NCBI GenBank assembly: GCA_014898415.1
Contig: RCTD01000037.1
Location: 124,001 to 188,000, forward strand
DNA length: 64,000 nucleotides
Reading direction: 5' to 3'
Source: Stromatinia cepivora
Lineage: Eukaryota; Ascomycota; Leotiomycetes; Helotiales; Sclerotiniaceae
In this document: positions 14,177 to 25,994 of the stretch, one piece after another
Numbering within the stretch: position 1 is the first letter of the stretch
Layout of the letters: every line of letters starts with the position of its first letter
The notes under the pieces: model-generated
Databases searched by the model: none
What the model was told of the DNA's origin: nothing
What the model saw: only the letters and a program-made list of their open reading frames with translations
Translations under genes and position numbers: made by a program

Positions 14177-14539
14177 TGTTACAAATCGGTTCAATCGTCT
14201 GCCAATTGCCATCGACCAATCACATGCGCTCGTAACCAATCATGTGTACATCACTAGTATATAAGAGCCTTTCGGGCTTCAAGTTCTCGGACTCTAATTG
14301 TTGATTCTAAGGATACATTTGAACCCTGTTTACTCAGCTCTTTATGGCTTTTGCGTCATAGTTCAAAGTTCTTAAAGAGCGTAACTCGCTTTGAAAGATC
14401 TTGAGATGAGGAATTTAGATTTAGATATATAAAGATATGATACTAAGGAAGAGAGAAAGAGAAGTACTGGAAAGCTAGAGATAATGGTATCTAGCTTTAT
14501 TAATCCTAATCTATTACGGCTTTTGGCGTTAGTTGTAAA
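14177..14539. mobile_element. Solo LTR of a retrotransposon, flanked by a 5-bp target duplication
   Basis: The 363-bp segment begins TGTTACAA and ends TTGTAAA, near-perfect inverted termini for an LTR (TTGTAACA expected, so one base appears lost). It is flanked by TTTCA at 14172-14176 and again at 14540-14544, a 5-bp target duplication. It contains a TATA-like GTATATAAGAG at about 14260. Positions 14281-14343 match the AT-rich relic at 60102-60165 (shared core CCCTGTTTAYTCAGYTC), so both belong to one LTR family. No internal element sequence is present, as expected after LTR-LTR recombination. This copy is far less RIP-mutated than the one at 60 kb. Confidence 0.72.
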
Positions 14540-14544
14540 TTTCA

Positions 14545-15467
14545 CGGTAATTTAACTCTATAGCTGGAAGCTGAGGTAGTTAAGCGAAGTACTAGACTTT
14601 AGTCTTTGCTCTAGCCCAGTACTACGGCCTCGCTCCTTCTCGTTGTTAGGGTATAATATGGCAGGTGCGATGCTAGTGAGGATATATATAATGATCAATC
14701 AATCCTCTTCATACCTACAACTAGAATTTTCATCGTTCTCCACAACATCGTGGTGGTGAAATCATAATCATGAAAGAATGAGTCATCTTATCTCCTTGTT
14801 ACAAAACTTTGCTGTATAATTCAATAAAGTGTTACTGTTGAATTGTACAAAACATAATCAATCTTACACACATCAATCAATAAACATCATAACTAGGCCG
14901 AGGATGCCAGAAACACCAGATCGGACGTCATTTAAAAGCAACAAGAGGATGAGGTTGAAAACCTCCTTATCAAGTATGAATTAAGCTTCTTCGAGTTATT
15001 GGGCTACTAAGGCAGAAATGTTCAAACTTGAGCTTGAAGAAATTTGTTTGGGTGGGGGGTGGGTGGGAGAAGCCTGCAGACAAGCAAACCAAGAATATGG
15101 TGTTTTGTCAGAAGAGAACCTACACAGCCACAATCAAAAGTTTGTCAAAAGACGAGATATCCTCGAAGGGTTGGTTATAAATGCATTGAAGAAGGAGAAT
15201 TAGTTGGAAATGGGGCTCGAAAATGTGGCAAAATGTACAAATTCAGAACAAGCAGAAAAAGCATTTGTTCAACTATTGTTACTGCATTGTGTCAAGAGCT
15301 GAAATCTCAAAGATCATATTTTCGAGAAAGAATCAAAAATTATCGTAGCACCATGAGATTCCTTGTGATGAGGACAATCCGAAATATTAGTGTCCTGTCA
15401 CCCAAGTCTGGGCACCTGGTCACCATAAAGCAGCACACATAGTCCCTCAACGATTTCGACAGAAGGT
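14545..15467. other. Intergenic, no supported gene
   Basis: Several short frames occur at 15018-15442 (for example one beginning MFKLELEEICLGGG), but they overlap one another in different frames and lack consistent splice sites. They may be decayed upstream parts of the candidate gene that follows. Confidence 0.3.
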
Positions 15468-16030
15468 ATGGATATCACTTTCGGAAAATCGGTCCCGAAT
15501 GAAATGTATTCAGCCAGGAATGAGCTGATTTTAGAGAGCAAGATTGAGAAACACTTCCATCTGCTTCAACTGGCTATCGTGCCATATAAGGACAATGTCA
15601 ACGAGTTTGAACTACGAGTATTGGATTGAGGATTGCTTAAAATGAAGCATGTTGAGTCCAAATGTACTTTCTACGATTTGCATGGCAGAAGGCTCAAGTT
15701 CCTGAACGAAAATAGGCCTAGGAAAAGGTATTTATACTTCCATTGGTATGCATGGCTGTGGCCAGTTCAAAGGCCGTCAACCAGGATCGAATCAAAGAGG
15801 AAAGAAAATTGTACGAGAAGTTTTGGGGAACACCAGGGAGATGGGTGCGGGAGGAACTGATAAGAGGGCTGGTAAAGCACACCGGTCACGATCTTCCCCT
15901 GGACCATACAATACCAGGAGAGGAAGTTGGTGTCACGTGGCTGGTGGAGAAGGCTTGCAGTCCACGCAAGCGCCTTGATGATGAAGATGATGAGGATGAA
16001 GACGGCGAACAAGAAAGTGACGATGATTAG
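15468..16030 (+). CDS. Hypothetical protein, exon structure unresolved, possibly decayed
   Basis: Three consecutive segments look protein-coding but lie in different frames. 15468-15629 begins MDITFGKSVPNEMYSARN and ends at TGA. 15633-15727 contains MKHVESKCTFYDLHGRR. 15722-16030 contains RWVREELIRGLVKHTGHD and ends in an acidic tail (DDEDDEDEDGEQESDDD). A GTATTTATA...GGCCAG intron at about 15728-15765 could connect the last two, but it would be only 38 nt. The final segment has the best coding character. No family was recognised. It could be a real gene with short introns or a frameshifted relic. Confidence 0.35.
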
Positions 16031-16637
16031 ATGAAGATTGGAGAGAATTTCGTGAGTAGGAGGAATAGGGGCAGCGTTAGAGACAGGAAAAGGGAGTAAC
16101 AGTATTGTATTGCCTTTTTGTACAACACTGTTTTATGTATTGGTTGAGCTTTGTATTGGTATAGAACTTTTATTTGTCGTTTCTCCTCAATAAGAATGAT
16201 ATCAGTGATTATCCCATTGAGAAATATTGGAGCGGCATGAAGTTCATGGATTTACACCTGATTATTGATGCAACACCTTGCCATTGGAAATATGGAGACA
16301 ACCGTGACACACAACTTTTCTGGTATCTGAGAAGATATTGAAGTATCTACAATGGGTACTGTTTATGTCGCGAATATAATGAGCCCTCGTCACCCTTTTG
16401 TAATGCAACATCGTACTGAGGGCTCCCAGTGTACGACATTCCAAGACCTCGTGGACTGGTTATACACGGTTCACCTTGTCTAGTAAGAAATCTCTGTAAA
16501 TTCACACAAATCGTTTAGGCTGGTGGAGAACCAATAAAGCGTTGACGTTAATAAGTTTTGTTCACATTGTCATTTTTACAGTTTTCGGACGGTAAATTCA
16601 TCAAAGCAGAATAGATTTACTCACCAGTTCACCTGCT
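16031..16637. other. Intergenic between the hypothetical gene and the IMPACT-domain gene
   Basis: The facing 3' ends of a plus-strand candidate and a minus-strand gene meet here. Nothing beyond 3' untranslated sequence could be seen. Confidence 0.4.
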
Positions 16638-18149
16638 TCACACCCTTCTCCTTAAAGCCAATATCTCGCTCAACCTCACCACTCCTTTTCCACCCCACCC
16701 CGCAACCCCACTCTCCACTTCCGGTCTAATCTGCACATACCATCCCCAAGCCCTCCTATCTAACTCGTCCCTCCCAATATGGTCCACCCAACTCTCAAAC
16801 AAAAAATCTAGTGCTCCCATCAGCAATCCTAGATTCTCCTCTTTCTCTTCAGCTATCACTTTCGCACTTTTCTTCCTTTTGCCCCTCCCCCTCTCCTCCA
16901 CTTCATCATCGGGAGGTGAAGCAAAAGCATTTAAAATATATCTTCTCGCACCCTCCGGTCTATGGATCGGCATACTACTTCCAGCACTCGAAGAATTCAT
17001 CGCTTCGATATCTAACCCCCATAATTGTTCTCCTCCTCCGATGTTCCCCGCTACTCTCAAGCGTTGTGATAATGCATCGTTACACACTTGTGTCATAATT
17101 CGCCAACGGTCAGGTCCTAACATAACACCTCCATACCATCTGGAGACAACAAGTAAAACACCAACTATGTTATTACTTTGAAGTATCCCCAGTATATGCT
17201 TGCCGCCGCCTGATTCACCATCGTCCTTACAATCTTCGATGATTCCATGATCGCCTTGGATGCGGAAAGCTGTAATATTATGGCTTGCATCCGAAACGCT
17301 TGGATCCTTGAGGAGAGTTTGGAGATAGGTACGAGCTTGACTGGGTGAGGATACGGATATTGAGCGGGCAATGAACTTTGAGCCCTTGGATACTACCGGA
17401 ATGGAGACAGCCCATTCGTTATTCGAATCGTTCCCAATCGCAACGTCATCTTCTTCTCTCTTCACTCCACTCTCCTCGTTTCCTTCCCCTGACCCACTGC
17501 CATATCTCCCTCTCTTCAAAACACCAATCTCCCTCCCCATAATCTTTACCTTCGGCCATCCCTTGCTTTCATCCTCATCCTTCCCCTTGCCCTTCAATCC
17601 CAAGCTCTCCGCCTTACTCTTACTATTCGCACTAACCAGCGCCTGCGCCAAACTTAATCTCCCACTTAACTTTTGTCCCGGCATCGTATACTTTAACAGC
17701 TGCAATGCCCATACCAATACCAACGGCGCTCTATTTGTATAAATCGTGGTCTTTTCAATCCTCTCTTCATCTCTAACACTCTCTGGTAACTCCAAACTCT
17801 TCTCTAATTCCTCCTCGGTTTGCTCAACTGGTAAAGAATACGCGGACTCGAATGTTTTAACACGCTTGGCTTCTGGTTTACTGGCAGTATCAATTTCGCT
17901 GGCGGACCGTTTGCCTGCTGTTTTAGAGGCATTCTTACAAGCAGTAATTAGAGATTTCGCAGCTTTCTCGTCCATAGAAAGTGCGGATTGGAGAGTATCA
18001 AGAGGTGTCGATGCGACGGTTGAGATGGATGGAATTATAGACGCAGTTTGGAGGGCTTTGACGCGTTGCATTGCTGTGAGTATGGGGATTTTGTTACGAC
18101 CGGTTGTGAAGAGGCGTAGAAGGTCTTGCATGTCGGTTTGAGAAGCCAT
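16638..18149 (-). CDS. IMPACT/UPF0029 domain-containing protein
   Basis: This is a single-exon gene of 503 residues starting at ATG 18149 (MASQTDMQDLLRLFTTGRN). The IMPACT N-terminal (UPF0029) fold lies at about residues 243-362, from NNEWAVSIPVVSKGSKFIA to the family hallmark VVSRWYGGVMLGPDRW at about 330-348. In Yih1/IMPACT this fold accompanies a Gcn1-binding RWD domain that restrains Gcn2. No RWD domain is visible here; the N-terminus is a helical, Lys/Glu-rich region with KRSASEID and KPEAKRVKTF, which could be a nuclear signal. A role in Gcn2 control therefore cannot be assumed. The C-terminus is basic and then ends in a short conserved-looking segment (WGWYVQIRPEVESG). It is divergent to seipin. 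Confidence 0.88.
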   Translation of the reverse strand: MASQTDMQDLLRLFTTGRNKIPILTAMQRVKALQTASIIPSISTVASTPLDTLQSALSMDEKAAKSLITACKNASKTAGKRSASEIDTASKPEAKRVKTFESAYSLPVEQTEEELEKSLELPESVRDEERIEKTTIYTNRAPLVLVWALQLLKYTMPGQKLSGRLSLAQALVSANSKSKAESLGLKGKGKDEDESKGWPKVKIMGREIGVLKRGRYGSGSGEGNEESGVKREEDDVAIGNDSNNEWAVSIPVVSKGSKFIARSISVSSPSQARTYLQTLLKDPSVSDASHNITAFRIQGDHGIIEDCKDDGESGGGKHILGILQSNNIVGVLLVVSRWYGGVMLGPDRWRIMTQVCNDALSQRLRVAGNIGGGEQLWGLDIEAMNSSSAGSSMPIHRPEGARRYILNAFASPPDDEVEERGRGKRKKSAKVIAEEKEENLGLLMGALDFLFESWVDHIGRDELDRRAWGWYVQIRPEVESGVAGWGGKGVVRLSEILALRRRV

Positions 18150-18576
18150 GGTGGGCGGTGTTGTATTATATGGCGGAGATTTGGAGATTGTGAGCTACTT
18201 GTTTGTGACAGGATGAGGGTTTATCCAGAGAAAGATTGTAGTTTCTAATATTTTCGTAGATAAAAACCTAATTTTGTAAATACTCATTAATCCTGCGGGT
18301 TGTTCTATGAGTTGATATTTGCGCCGCTGAATTCTGATATGAACTATTTTCAAGAGAATCTGAGCTCACCGGGAGTCAGACCCGGGGCATTGCATGGATC
18401 ACCAAGAGCCGACGTCATTTCATCACCCCAGCATTCTCAAATAAACATTATCAACCACAACCTCACAACGGAACGCACATTCTCTTCGCGCTTCAACTCT
18501 AAAGACTTTTATTCCCTCATATTACTTATCTTCACAAAACAATGTAATACAATAATAGACTCACACATTAATTACA
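18150..18576. promoter_or_regulatory. Shared promoter region of the IMPACT-domain gene and seipin
   Basis: The two start codons are about 430 bp apart and face away from each other, so both promoters lie here. No specific regulatory motif could be assigned. An open frame beginning near 18300 is probably a shadow, because the seipin exons use another frame. Confidence 0.45.
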
Positions 18577-19977
18577 ATGGTAATTGCTCCAAATCCCATC
18601 ACCACACACCAGTTTCCGTCCTGAATACTTCATACATTCCTCTTCATTCTCAGAGACAGCTGACCAAACATCTGCGATCAGGACACCATAATCCGCAAGC
18701 CAATTGCGATCGCGACATCAAAGCCCGCGCGCAAAACCTATCTAAATACTATATTATTCCTGTCAGCGTCACTTGTATTGTTTGGGTTTGCCGTGGTGGC
18801 TTATGCGGGCTTTTATTGGAGCTGGGTGCCGGCGTTGGGAGTGGAGAGGAGGGTTTGGTTGCAGTTTGCGTGCGTATATCATCCTATTTAAGGGTTTCTC
18901 ATGGGTAGTGGGGCTACGGCACGCTGGTTCCTAGGAGAGGAAAGAAGGAATTGAGAATAGATGTGCTAACAAATCCGCAAACGCAGACCAGGACAGCATC
19001 CCCACGGCATAGTTCCCCTCCACAATTCCGTCGTAACGCGTCAAGAATACGATATTCAGCTCGAACTACACATGCCCCGTTCTCCATCAAACCTAAAAGC
19101 CGGAAATTTCATGGTCCACGTGAATTTCCTCGGACCTAATTATAAAACCCCCAGCTCGATACCAGTCGTCGAACATCTACTACCTTTATCAAGAATTACT
19201 AAAAATGAAGATGTTCTCTTCTCATCTCGGCGGCCTACAATTTTGACGTATGAAAGTGAGTTGATATCTGGATTGGGGAAGCTGGTAAATGCACCGCTGT
19301 ATGTGCTTGGTTGGAAAAGAGAAGATGAGAAAATTACGGTGGAGATGGCGGAAAGCGTCAGATTTCCGAGAGGAAATAAGAATGTGCCCAGTGCAGTAGA
19401 AGTGGTCATTGAGAAAGATTCGGAAGAAGTACAAATATATGGATGCAGAATAGTTATGAGGGCGAAATTAAGTGGCTTGAGATGGTGGATGTGGAATTGG
19501 AGGATCAGTAGTGCAATTGTCGGGGTGGGCGCTTTTTGGGCAGCGGAGATGTTGGGCTGCATCGTCGGATGGGCAATCCTGAAGTTGTGTTTTGGGGGGA
19601 GAAAAGAGAAAGGAGTGGCCAAGGGAAAAGAAATCGAAAAGAGTGAAGATGCAATTAAGCAAGAGGCAACGGATGATGAACCGGACCTCTCAGATACCCC
19701 GAGAACATTTCCGACTGTGAGGAGTCATACAGCCTTAGTATATCCACCGGTGGGCATCAAAAGCGAAGAGGATGGAGAAAATAAGATATTGGAAGAGACG
19801 GTTATTTTGCCGCTTGGAGGGGATGCGGATGATGAGGATGAAGAGGCGGAAGGAAGTTGGCAAGCCGGTAGAAGAAGTGACTCTGGTTTGGGTACAAGTT
19901 TCAGTGAAGGTGGTGCTGGAAGAATAGGACGAGTTAGTAGGAGGAGAAGTCGCGGTGGCCCGGCGAGTGGATTGTAA
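18577..19977 (+). CDS. SEI1: Seipin (lipid droplet biogenesis protein)
   Basis: Seipin is an ER membrane protein that organises ER-lipid droplet contacts. The well supported exons are 18682-18869 and 18987-19977, joined across a 117-nt intron with a TGCTAACA branch site and giving ..VWLQFA/PGQHPHGIVPL... The first membrane span is TILFLSASLVLFGFAVVAYA. The lumenal domain shows EYDIQLELHMPRSPSN and NFMVHVNFLG. The second span is AIVGVGAFWAAEMLGCIVGW, followed by a charged cytosolic tail (DADDEDEEAEG). The start is inferred: an ATG at 18577 directly abuts a GTAATT donor, and splicing to the acceptor at 18681 (CTGAC branch nearby) makes a one-codon first exon, total 393 residues. A different upstream exon is possible. 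Family identity is firm; the N-terminus is not. Confidence 0.88.
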
Positions 19978-22900
19978 GGCTGGTCAAAAAGCTGGAGTAA
20001 AGGGATAGGATAAATGGAACCGGAAATACCCTTATATGTACGTTTTACGGTGATTTATTGGGAGCAGGAGTTTGGAAATGGCTGGGAGATTTGTTCATTT
20101 TGCGCGCATTAATTTTATATTGATTGCAGAGAAGATGGCAGAGGTCCACAATGCTCAATGTCCTAAGTTTTACCACTATATAACCTTTCACATCCTTCCT
20201 ACTTTTGACATCTAAGCAGGCCAAAATTTGTTTTTAATGCCTTAACGGTTCTACGACATCACCTCGGGAGAAACACACATCTAATCTCCGATCTAGAAAA
20301 GGAGCCGAAATTTCTGCTTCTCTCCCCAAAACCAATGTCCCTTTCTTTAGCGAAAATTGAAACCTGACAATGAATAAATAATTGTTGTCATTCAAATGAT
20401 TATTATTCCTCGAGGACAAGAGAATTGTATCCACAGCAACAATGCAACGAGAATACTTTGACTCATCAGCTGTAATCAACCCATTTCCGGCAAGCCACCT
20501 ACCTTAATCCATATGTTTCATGTTTGGAAAAAGGCGACAGAATCTATGGGTATGTATTCAACACTCCATGAACAACCAACGCACCGAGTCTTGAAGAGTA
20601 TAATGTCTGAGGAATGGAAGGATATTGTGGTATTTATATACTTTCCAGGGCACCTAGTGTTGCCCTCATAGCCGACGATCCTTAAGTATGGATCGAGGTA
20701 TGCTACATTCTTACCCCCATGATCCTTTCATCTTCCACAGCAGAAGAGCTGCAGTATAAACGGCTATGTTGATTTGATACTTTGGAAGTACAACATGAGA
20801 TGTGAACAGAACCATCCGAGCCATTAAGGGCTGAATTGATTGGCAGTTGCAGGTCTCGAATTGAGATGCTTGGTATTATGGGCGTGAAGATGTGAAGATG
20901 TGTCATGGGAAAGAGCGGAGTCTAGAGGGAAGAGATGAATGGATACGGGAAATGATAAGGAAGATGTAGTGACGGCAGTGACTGAAAAATAGCGCTGTTG
21001 TTTTATTGGTGAATGGATCAGCAGTTTGAACTTTACATATACCCTCGAGGCTTTTGGTCTGTGTATAAGGAGGCATCGTCGATCAAGTTTATCATTAGGC
21101 TTCAAATCAAAGGAATCATACGGTTTCCTGTTCACAGAATTTGTATATTTCTGTTTAATTTTGGAAAAATAGAGGTTTTTTGGTGGTGCCTTTATACCTC
21201 GGGAGGTTTCAGACATGAGATTAAGTCCAGTCCGTGGGACTCACGGAGAATCACAATACTTGGCCTAGCATATCCATTTCCTTACTTCGGAAACTACGTA
21301 TCCATTGAGTTTTGGTGCTAATGTTACGACTCAACATTGATGAATGATTAAAATCGTCAGTGCTAGCTATAAAATCTCATACAATCTCATTAGTTTGAGA
21401 TACTAAGCTGCAGACTATGTATTTGGCCACATCATAAGGGTGAAATCAATCGATTCGTCTCCGGAGTCTAAGCTACGGGAGGTCGAGATTACATGTCTGA
21501 CAATCGCAAGACGGTTAGAAGGGGGTGAGTTGGAGATTCTTGTGTGAGGATGAATCGAAAGATGATGGCGTGAGAGAACTCCAACAGCGAAAATGAAGAG
21601 GTGGTGATTGTGATGTTCGAACGATGGAAAAGGTAGAGGCATCGTTGTGTGGGTGTGCAATACGAAGGCCACAGAATTCCTACAAAATTATTTTTAGTCA
21701 TATGATGACGACCTCACCTCCCGAAGAAGTAACCCAAATCGTGACTCTCTTTCTTCAAGGCTCTTTCTCCTTAGAGAAAGCATGATTGTTGTAATTATTC
21801 ATGATTATCTGATACTTTGAGAAGGACTTTCTTTATATATTGTGGAGTACTATTTCGGTGAGGTACCTGAATAGCTATCCTTCTTTAGTGAGTTGACACA
21901 TTACTCGTATTACCTCAGCTGAATGTCAAATTAAGAAGCATGCACGATGGCTTGTGGAAATCTTAGTCAATTGTTCTTGGTATATAAAGACATTCGTGGG
22001 CGTATACTTCGAAAATGAGATTCATCTGGGCAGAGGAGTGGATATTATCAAGGAATTGTGTGTGTACCACAGCCCCTGCCTACTTCCTATACGCAATATG
22101 AAAGATCCCGTAACCCATGAGGTTGAAAATGATGTATTGCTTGCTACATACTCCAAAACAATGATGAACAGAGAGTAATTTATAGTGCCCAAACCCACTG
22201 ACAGCAAAAGTTCTGAGAAATTGGGCTGGCAATAAGAAGGTACTTTACGAACATGACAACGTAAAACTTCCTCTAAACTTTACAGAAATGCGAGGTCTCG
22301 GTTAGCTTTTAGAGTAGTATGAGTATCACTAACATGCCAGCATCGCGATCTCCCTCCTTAATGGCGGAAATTGCCAACTATTATATCACTCGTATGGTTG
22401 AAACTGCGGTGTTTATTCTCGATGTTTATCCTTATCTCTTAGTACACAAAGTCACAGAGTAATGGCATCACATGGTAAAATACTGCTCTGAATCCCTTCA
22501 TCACAGATCTCCACCCCTGGCCACCCTTTGGACAATCCCACATATCTGAGGAATCTGGAAACTTCGTATATATATTCTCCCCTCAATAGTGCCAAATTCC
22601 CAAATAGATTTTAGCATCAAACGTATGAACAGTCTATGGTCTGGTAAATTAAAAGCTATCTTACGAGGAGGTAGAACTCGAAGATTTAAACCCGTCAGAA
22701 GTCATGAAGGATTGTTGTTAAATGCTGTTTATGGGGTGAAATATATGTAAATATTGAAACACCAGATATAAAATGAACATCACATCAATAACGATAAAGA
22801 AAGACTATGTGATAATAACTACACAGTGAAACAGCAAAATCATTTAGCAGTCGCTTCAGCAGATTCCATGACTAACACGCAACATACACCATCCCCAGCA

Positions 22901-24782
22901 GCTCACTCATAGTAAGTGATTATCCTCCAAAACAGAGCTTAATGCCTGAGATTCAACTACGAGATCTGGGAACCATTTGGGGGAGGAACCGTAATATGGA
23001 ACTGTGGATTTTATATCAAGATCTTATGTTCCACTTCATCTTCATCATTATTCACTGTCTATATCCACCTACAACTTATTTCTCATGTCTCCAGTCCCTT
23101 GTAATGGGTATTGAGTCAATTTAGTATGTGCTTACAGCAATCGATAATATCAAAAGAAGCAAATAAGTAGAGAAGGGGATATAAAACAGCACTCTTGCTA
23201 GAAAGAGAAGATCAGTATGGATATCATAGCTTCAGAACACCTCTGTGGTTAGGAGTGAGAAACCCGACCGGATCTAACCCCCATCCGAATATCTCACATT
23301 TGGTACGCAAACACACATTCAACTAAACGAATAGAGGGATGGAAGAAGGTGTGCGTTTCGATGGGGTCTGGTCTCGGCAATCAAATTAGACGACAATACA
23401 TATGGAAAGCAAATCGATAACAGCAATGCGTCGCTCTTCCACTATCCGTTTTCCATTATCCTTACCATATCTCTAATTTTCATTCGTACATTAATGAAGA
23501 GGAACGCCTCTAGAAGAAGCCGTACTAGCGCTACAGGACCGGCTAAATCTTGTCTTGATCTCGGTCCATTTCATCCACCTATTGCTGGGAGTTGTTCGAG
23601 ATCCAACATGTTGAATTTCAATCTTCATTCTAACCAAGACTTTTTATAGAGCGGTTTAAACACAAAATTACGCATTGGATTCACTTTTACCTTTCTTTCT
23701 CTTCCTCCTGTTGTCCTCTATCCATTTCTCACCAACGTCATCTTAGGTAGATATATCAAGGGTTGGTCAAGCTCAATAGCGTGAGTTTGCCATCAAGCCG
23801 AGCTACCACGCTCACTATCATGGTGATGGTGTTAAGGATAATTCTAAGCTTACAATTATAAGCTAAGCAAGAGCCTTTATGCAGATACCAACAATGCATT
23901 CATTCACTCGAACCATTAAACCAATAAGCTTTTTACATGAGCTTCAATATCTTTTCAAGAACTTCTCGTGGTAAGCGAATCGTAGGGTGCCAATGTTCTC
24001 TTCTACGGGTGCGGCATTTTCACGCTTAACTTCCTAGCCTCACGAAATTAAGACAATGCTATAGATATACTTTGCCGATTCATCCACCCACTCACATCTT
24101 ATGTAATACTATGTCAACTCTTCTTGCATGCTTTTCAGACTTTGACCATATTCCCGACAAGAAACCCTAGAACTATAGGGATTCTTAAATTCACCAAAAC
24201 GGGTTCAATACAAGACCCGTACATAACCTTATCATGTAATATGTAAGCAAGGCTCACAAAAGTTGAGTTCCAAACCCAATTCGTCCCCAATAACGAATTA
24301 ATAGCTAGCTATTCAGCGTCCGGCGCGCTTACAACCCCACCGTCAGCATGCATTTCGTTGATGTAACACCCCCTCGACGGTGCCAGGACTAGCGCCAATA
24401 AGCGAGATCTGCAAGAGATGTACCAGAGGATGCACTTACAGATGTCTGTTTGTTTCATGATTATTGGACTTTGAGGCTCTGTCTGTTCCATGTGTGGTGT
24501 TGTTTTGTAAATTTTCTCGTAACTGTGTAGTTTTAATTTTAACTCGAGAGGAAGTTTACGAGTACATGATTGAGTGAAATTGAGATGATGAGATTACAGC
24601 CATGTATTTGAAGCTCTTTAGTTTCAGCACTTGGTATGATATCTCGAAATAGAAAGTTAGGAACATATATGATGTTGGAATTGAGCTCAGAGGTATCTAC
24701 AAGTATACCAATAATAACAACAAACGTTGTCAAACAACAATAATCAACAATCACAACGATTCCGCAAAATCACTAACCATCA
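19978..24782. other. Long intergenic region, no supported gene
   Basis: In 4.8 kb no open frame has convincing length, domain or splice context; most are under 100 codons and overlap each other. A minus-strand frame at 24309-24491 has an in-frame GTAAGT, but the nearest acceptor would leave a 31-nt intron, so it is not called. No tRNA-like cloverleaf or tandem repeat was seen. Confidence 0.4.
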
Positions 24783-25707
24783 ATGCCACCCACGCAACTT
24801 CTCCCCCTCACAATCCTCCTCTTCCACTTAACCCCAACTCTCGCAGGCAACTGCACCGTAGCAGACGCAAAAACAGAATGGGGAACCCTATCCTGCAGTC
24901 AAAAAAACATCATTACAGAAGAAGCGCACTGTTATTCTCTCCCCTACGGCGGCTGGGGATTTTTCTCCCACATCCTCACATACTACACCCTCATAATCCT
25001 AAATCTAGGACGAAAACCCTACGCACCCTGGAGCGAGACTACATTCCGAGGGAAAAGGAGCTGCATGAAATAAAGCACTTTCGATTGCAAAATTACTACT
25101 TACGCTTATATCGCCGTTGGTAAGTATGATCCGATGTAGCCACGCTTGGTAAGTTTTCTGCTTTCCAGTTCTCTCTGGTTTTGTGTTTGCTTTTTTCTAA
25201 TCATCTTTGATCTACTCCCAGACAATTCGAAACCATAGCAACGATGAAACTTTCCCTATTCCTCACATCCGGCATCATAGGCATAGTGTCCAAATCCCAC
25301 AAGAAATACTGGGCACTGCTCTATTTCCCCGGCGCCATCGCCGGCTTTGCCGGCTCCATCTCACTCGCAAAACCCGATCAAACGGACGGAATGGCTATTG
25401 TAACTGGATCATTTTGCGGAGCTTATGTTATTGTTGTTCTCGGATCAGTGATCATTTGGTCATTTTTTGCTGAACGCATGAATAGAAATTGGAAATGGAT
25501 GCTCTGGGCAATGGAGCCTTTGTTTGGCTTCCTACGTTGATTGTTGTAATATTTGGCGCGCTGTATTCGGATTGGTTGTTGGCGGTTGTGTTAGGTGATT
25601 TGTCGGGTTATCCTTCTGGTGAGAATAATACTGTTAAAGCTTTATGGTGATTTTATATGATTGGGAAGAGGCCAAATTTGTTGTTGATTCGAGGGCTACT
25701 GGAATAG
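24783..25707 (+). pseudogene. Decayed multi-span membrane protein gene with signal peptide
   Basis: The first segment begins with a signal peptide (LLPLTILLFHLTPTLAGNC) and continues with EAHCYSLPYGGWGFFSH and a hydrophobic span ending in GRKPYAPW. This pattern is seen in a family of fungal integral membrane proteins whose name I cannot give. Damage is plain. A TAA at 25071-25073 stops the first frame. A clean intron (GTAAGT to CCCAG, ending near 25221) then joins to a frame whose first codon becomes TGA. That downstream frame (FETIATMKLSLFLTSG, then GAIAGFAGS) must shift near 25500 to continue as GNGAFVWLPTLIVVIFGALY and SDWLLAVVLGD. A TGA at 25648-25650 follows a TGG and is itself followed by FYMIGKRPN up to TAG at 25705-25707. 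Two of the stops could come from TGG by G-to-A change. Sequencing error is an alternative for the shift, less so for all lesions. Confidence 0.6.
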
Positions 25708-25994
25708 GTTGGCGGCAGGCGGCAGGATGAATGTTAAGGGGTAGAATTTAGTGGAACTGAGATGTTCGTAGGGTTATTTATCATCCCTGTAACCTTAAAA
25801 TCCCCATCCAATACCATCAAAACTGTAATCTTGCATTCGAAATAGGGTGTATAATCAACCTCATAATATCTTCATTCAAATTCCAAACAAAAACCGAAGC
25901 TCTGCTTCTTCCAAACCCCTCACAAAAATTTCAAGCGGTTAGGAACTTGCCCAATAGCCATTTCCCCCTATCGCAAAAGGCATCTCCGAAAACT

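Noticed and set aside
18300..18908. Open frame of 202 codons overlapping the seipin 5' part
   Set aside because: Seipin membrane-span and lumenal motifs are in another frame over the same bases, so this is a shadow.
19140..19622. Minus-strand frame of 160 codons
   Set aside because: It is antisense to the well supported seipin terminal exon.
24181..24230. GGGTTCAATACAAGACCC as a tRNA T-arm
   Set aside because: The loop is 10 bases rather than 7 and no other tRNA arms are present.
24309..24491. Minus-strand frame MEQTEPQSPIIMKQTDIC with an internal GTAAGT
   Set aside because: The nearest acceptor would give a 31-nt intron, too short for fungi, and no longer alternative keeps a sensible frame.
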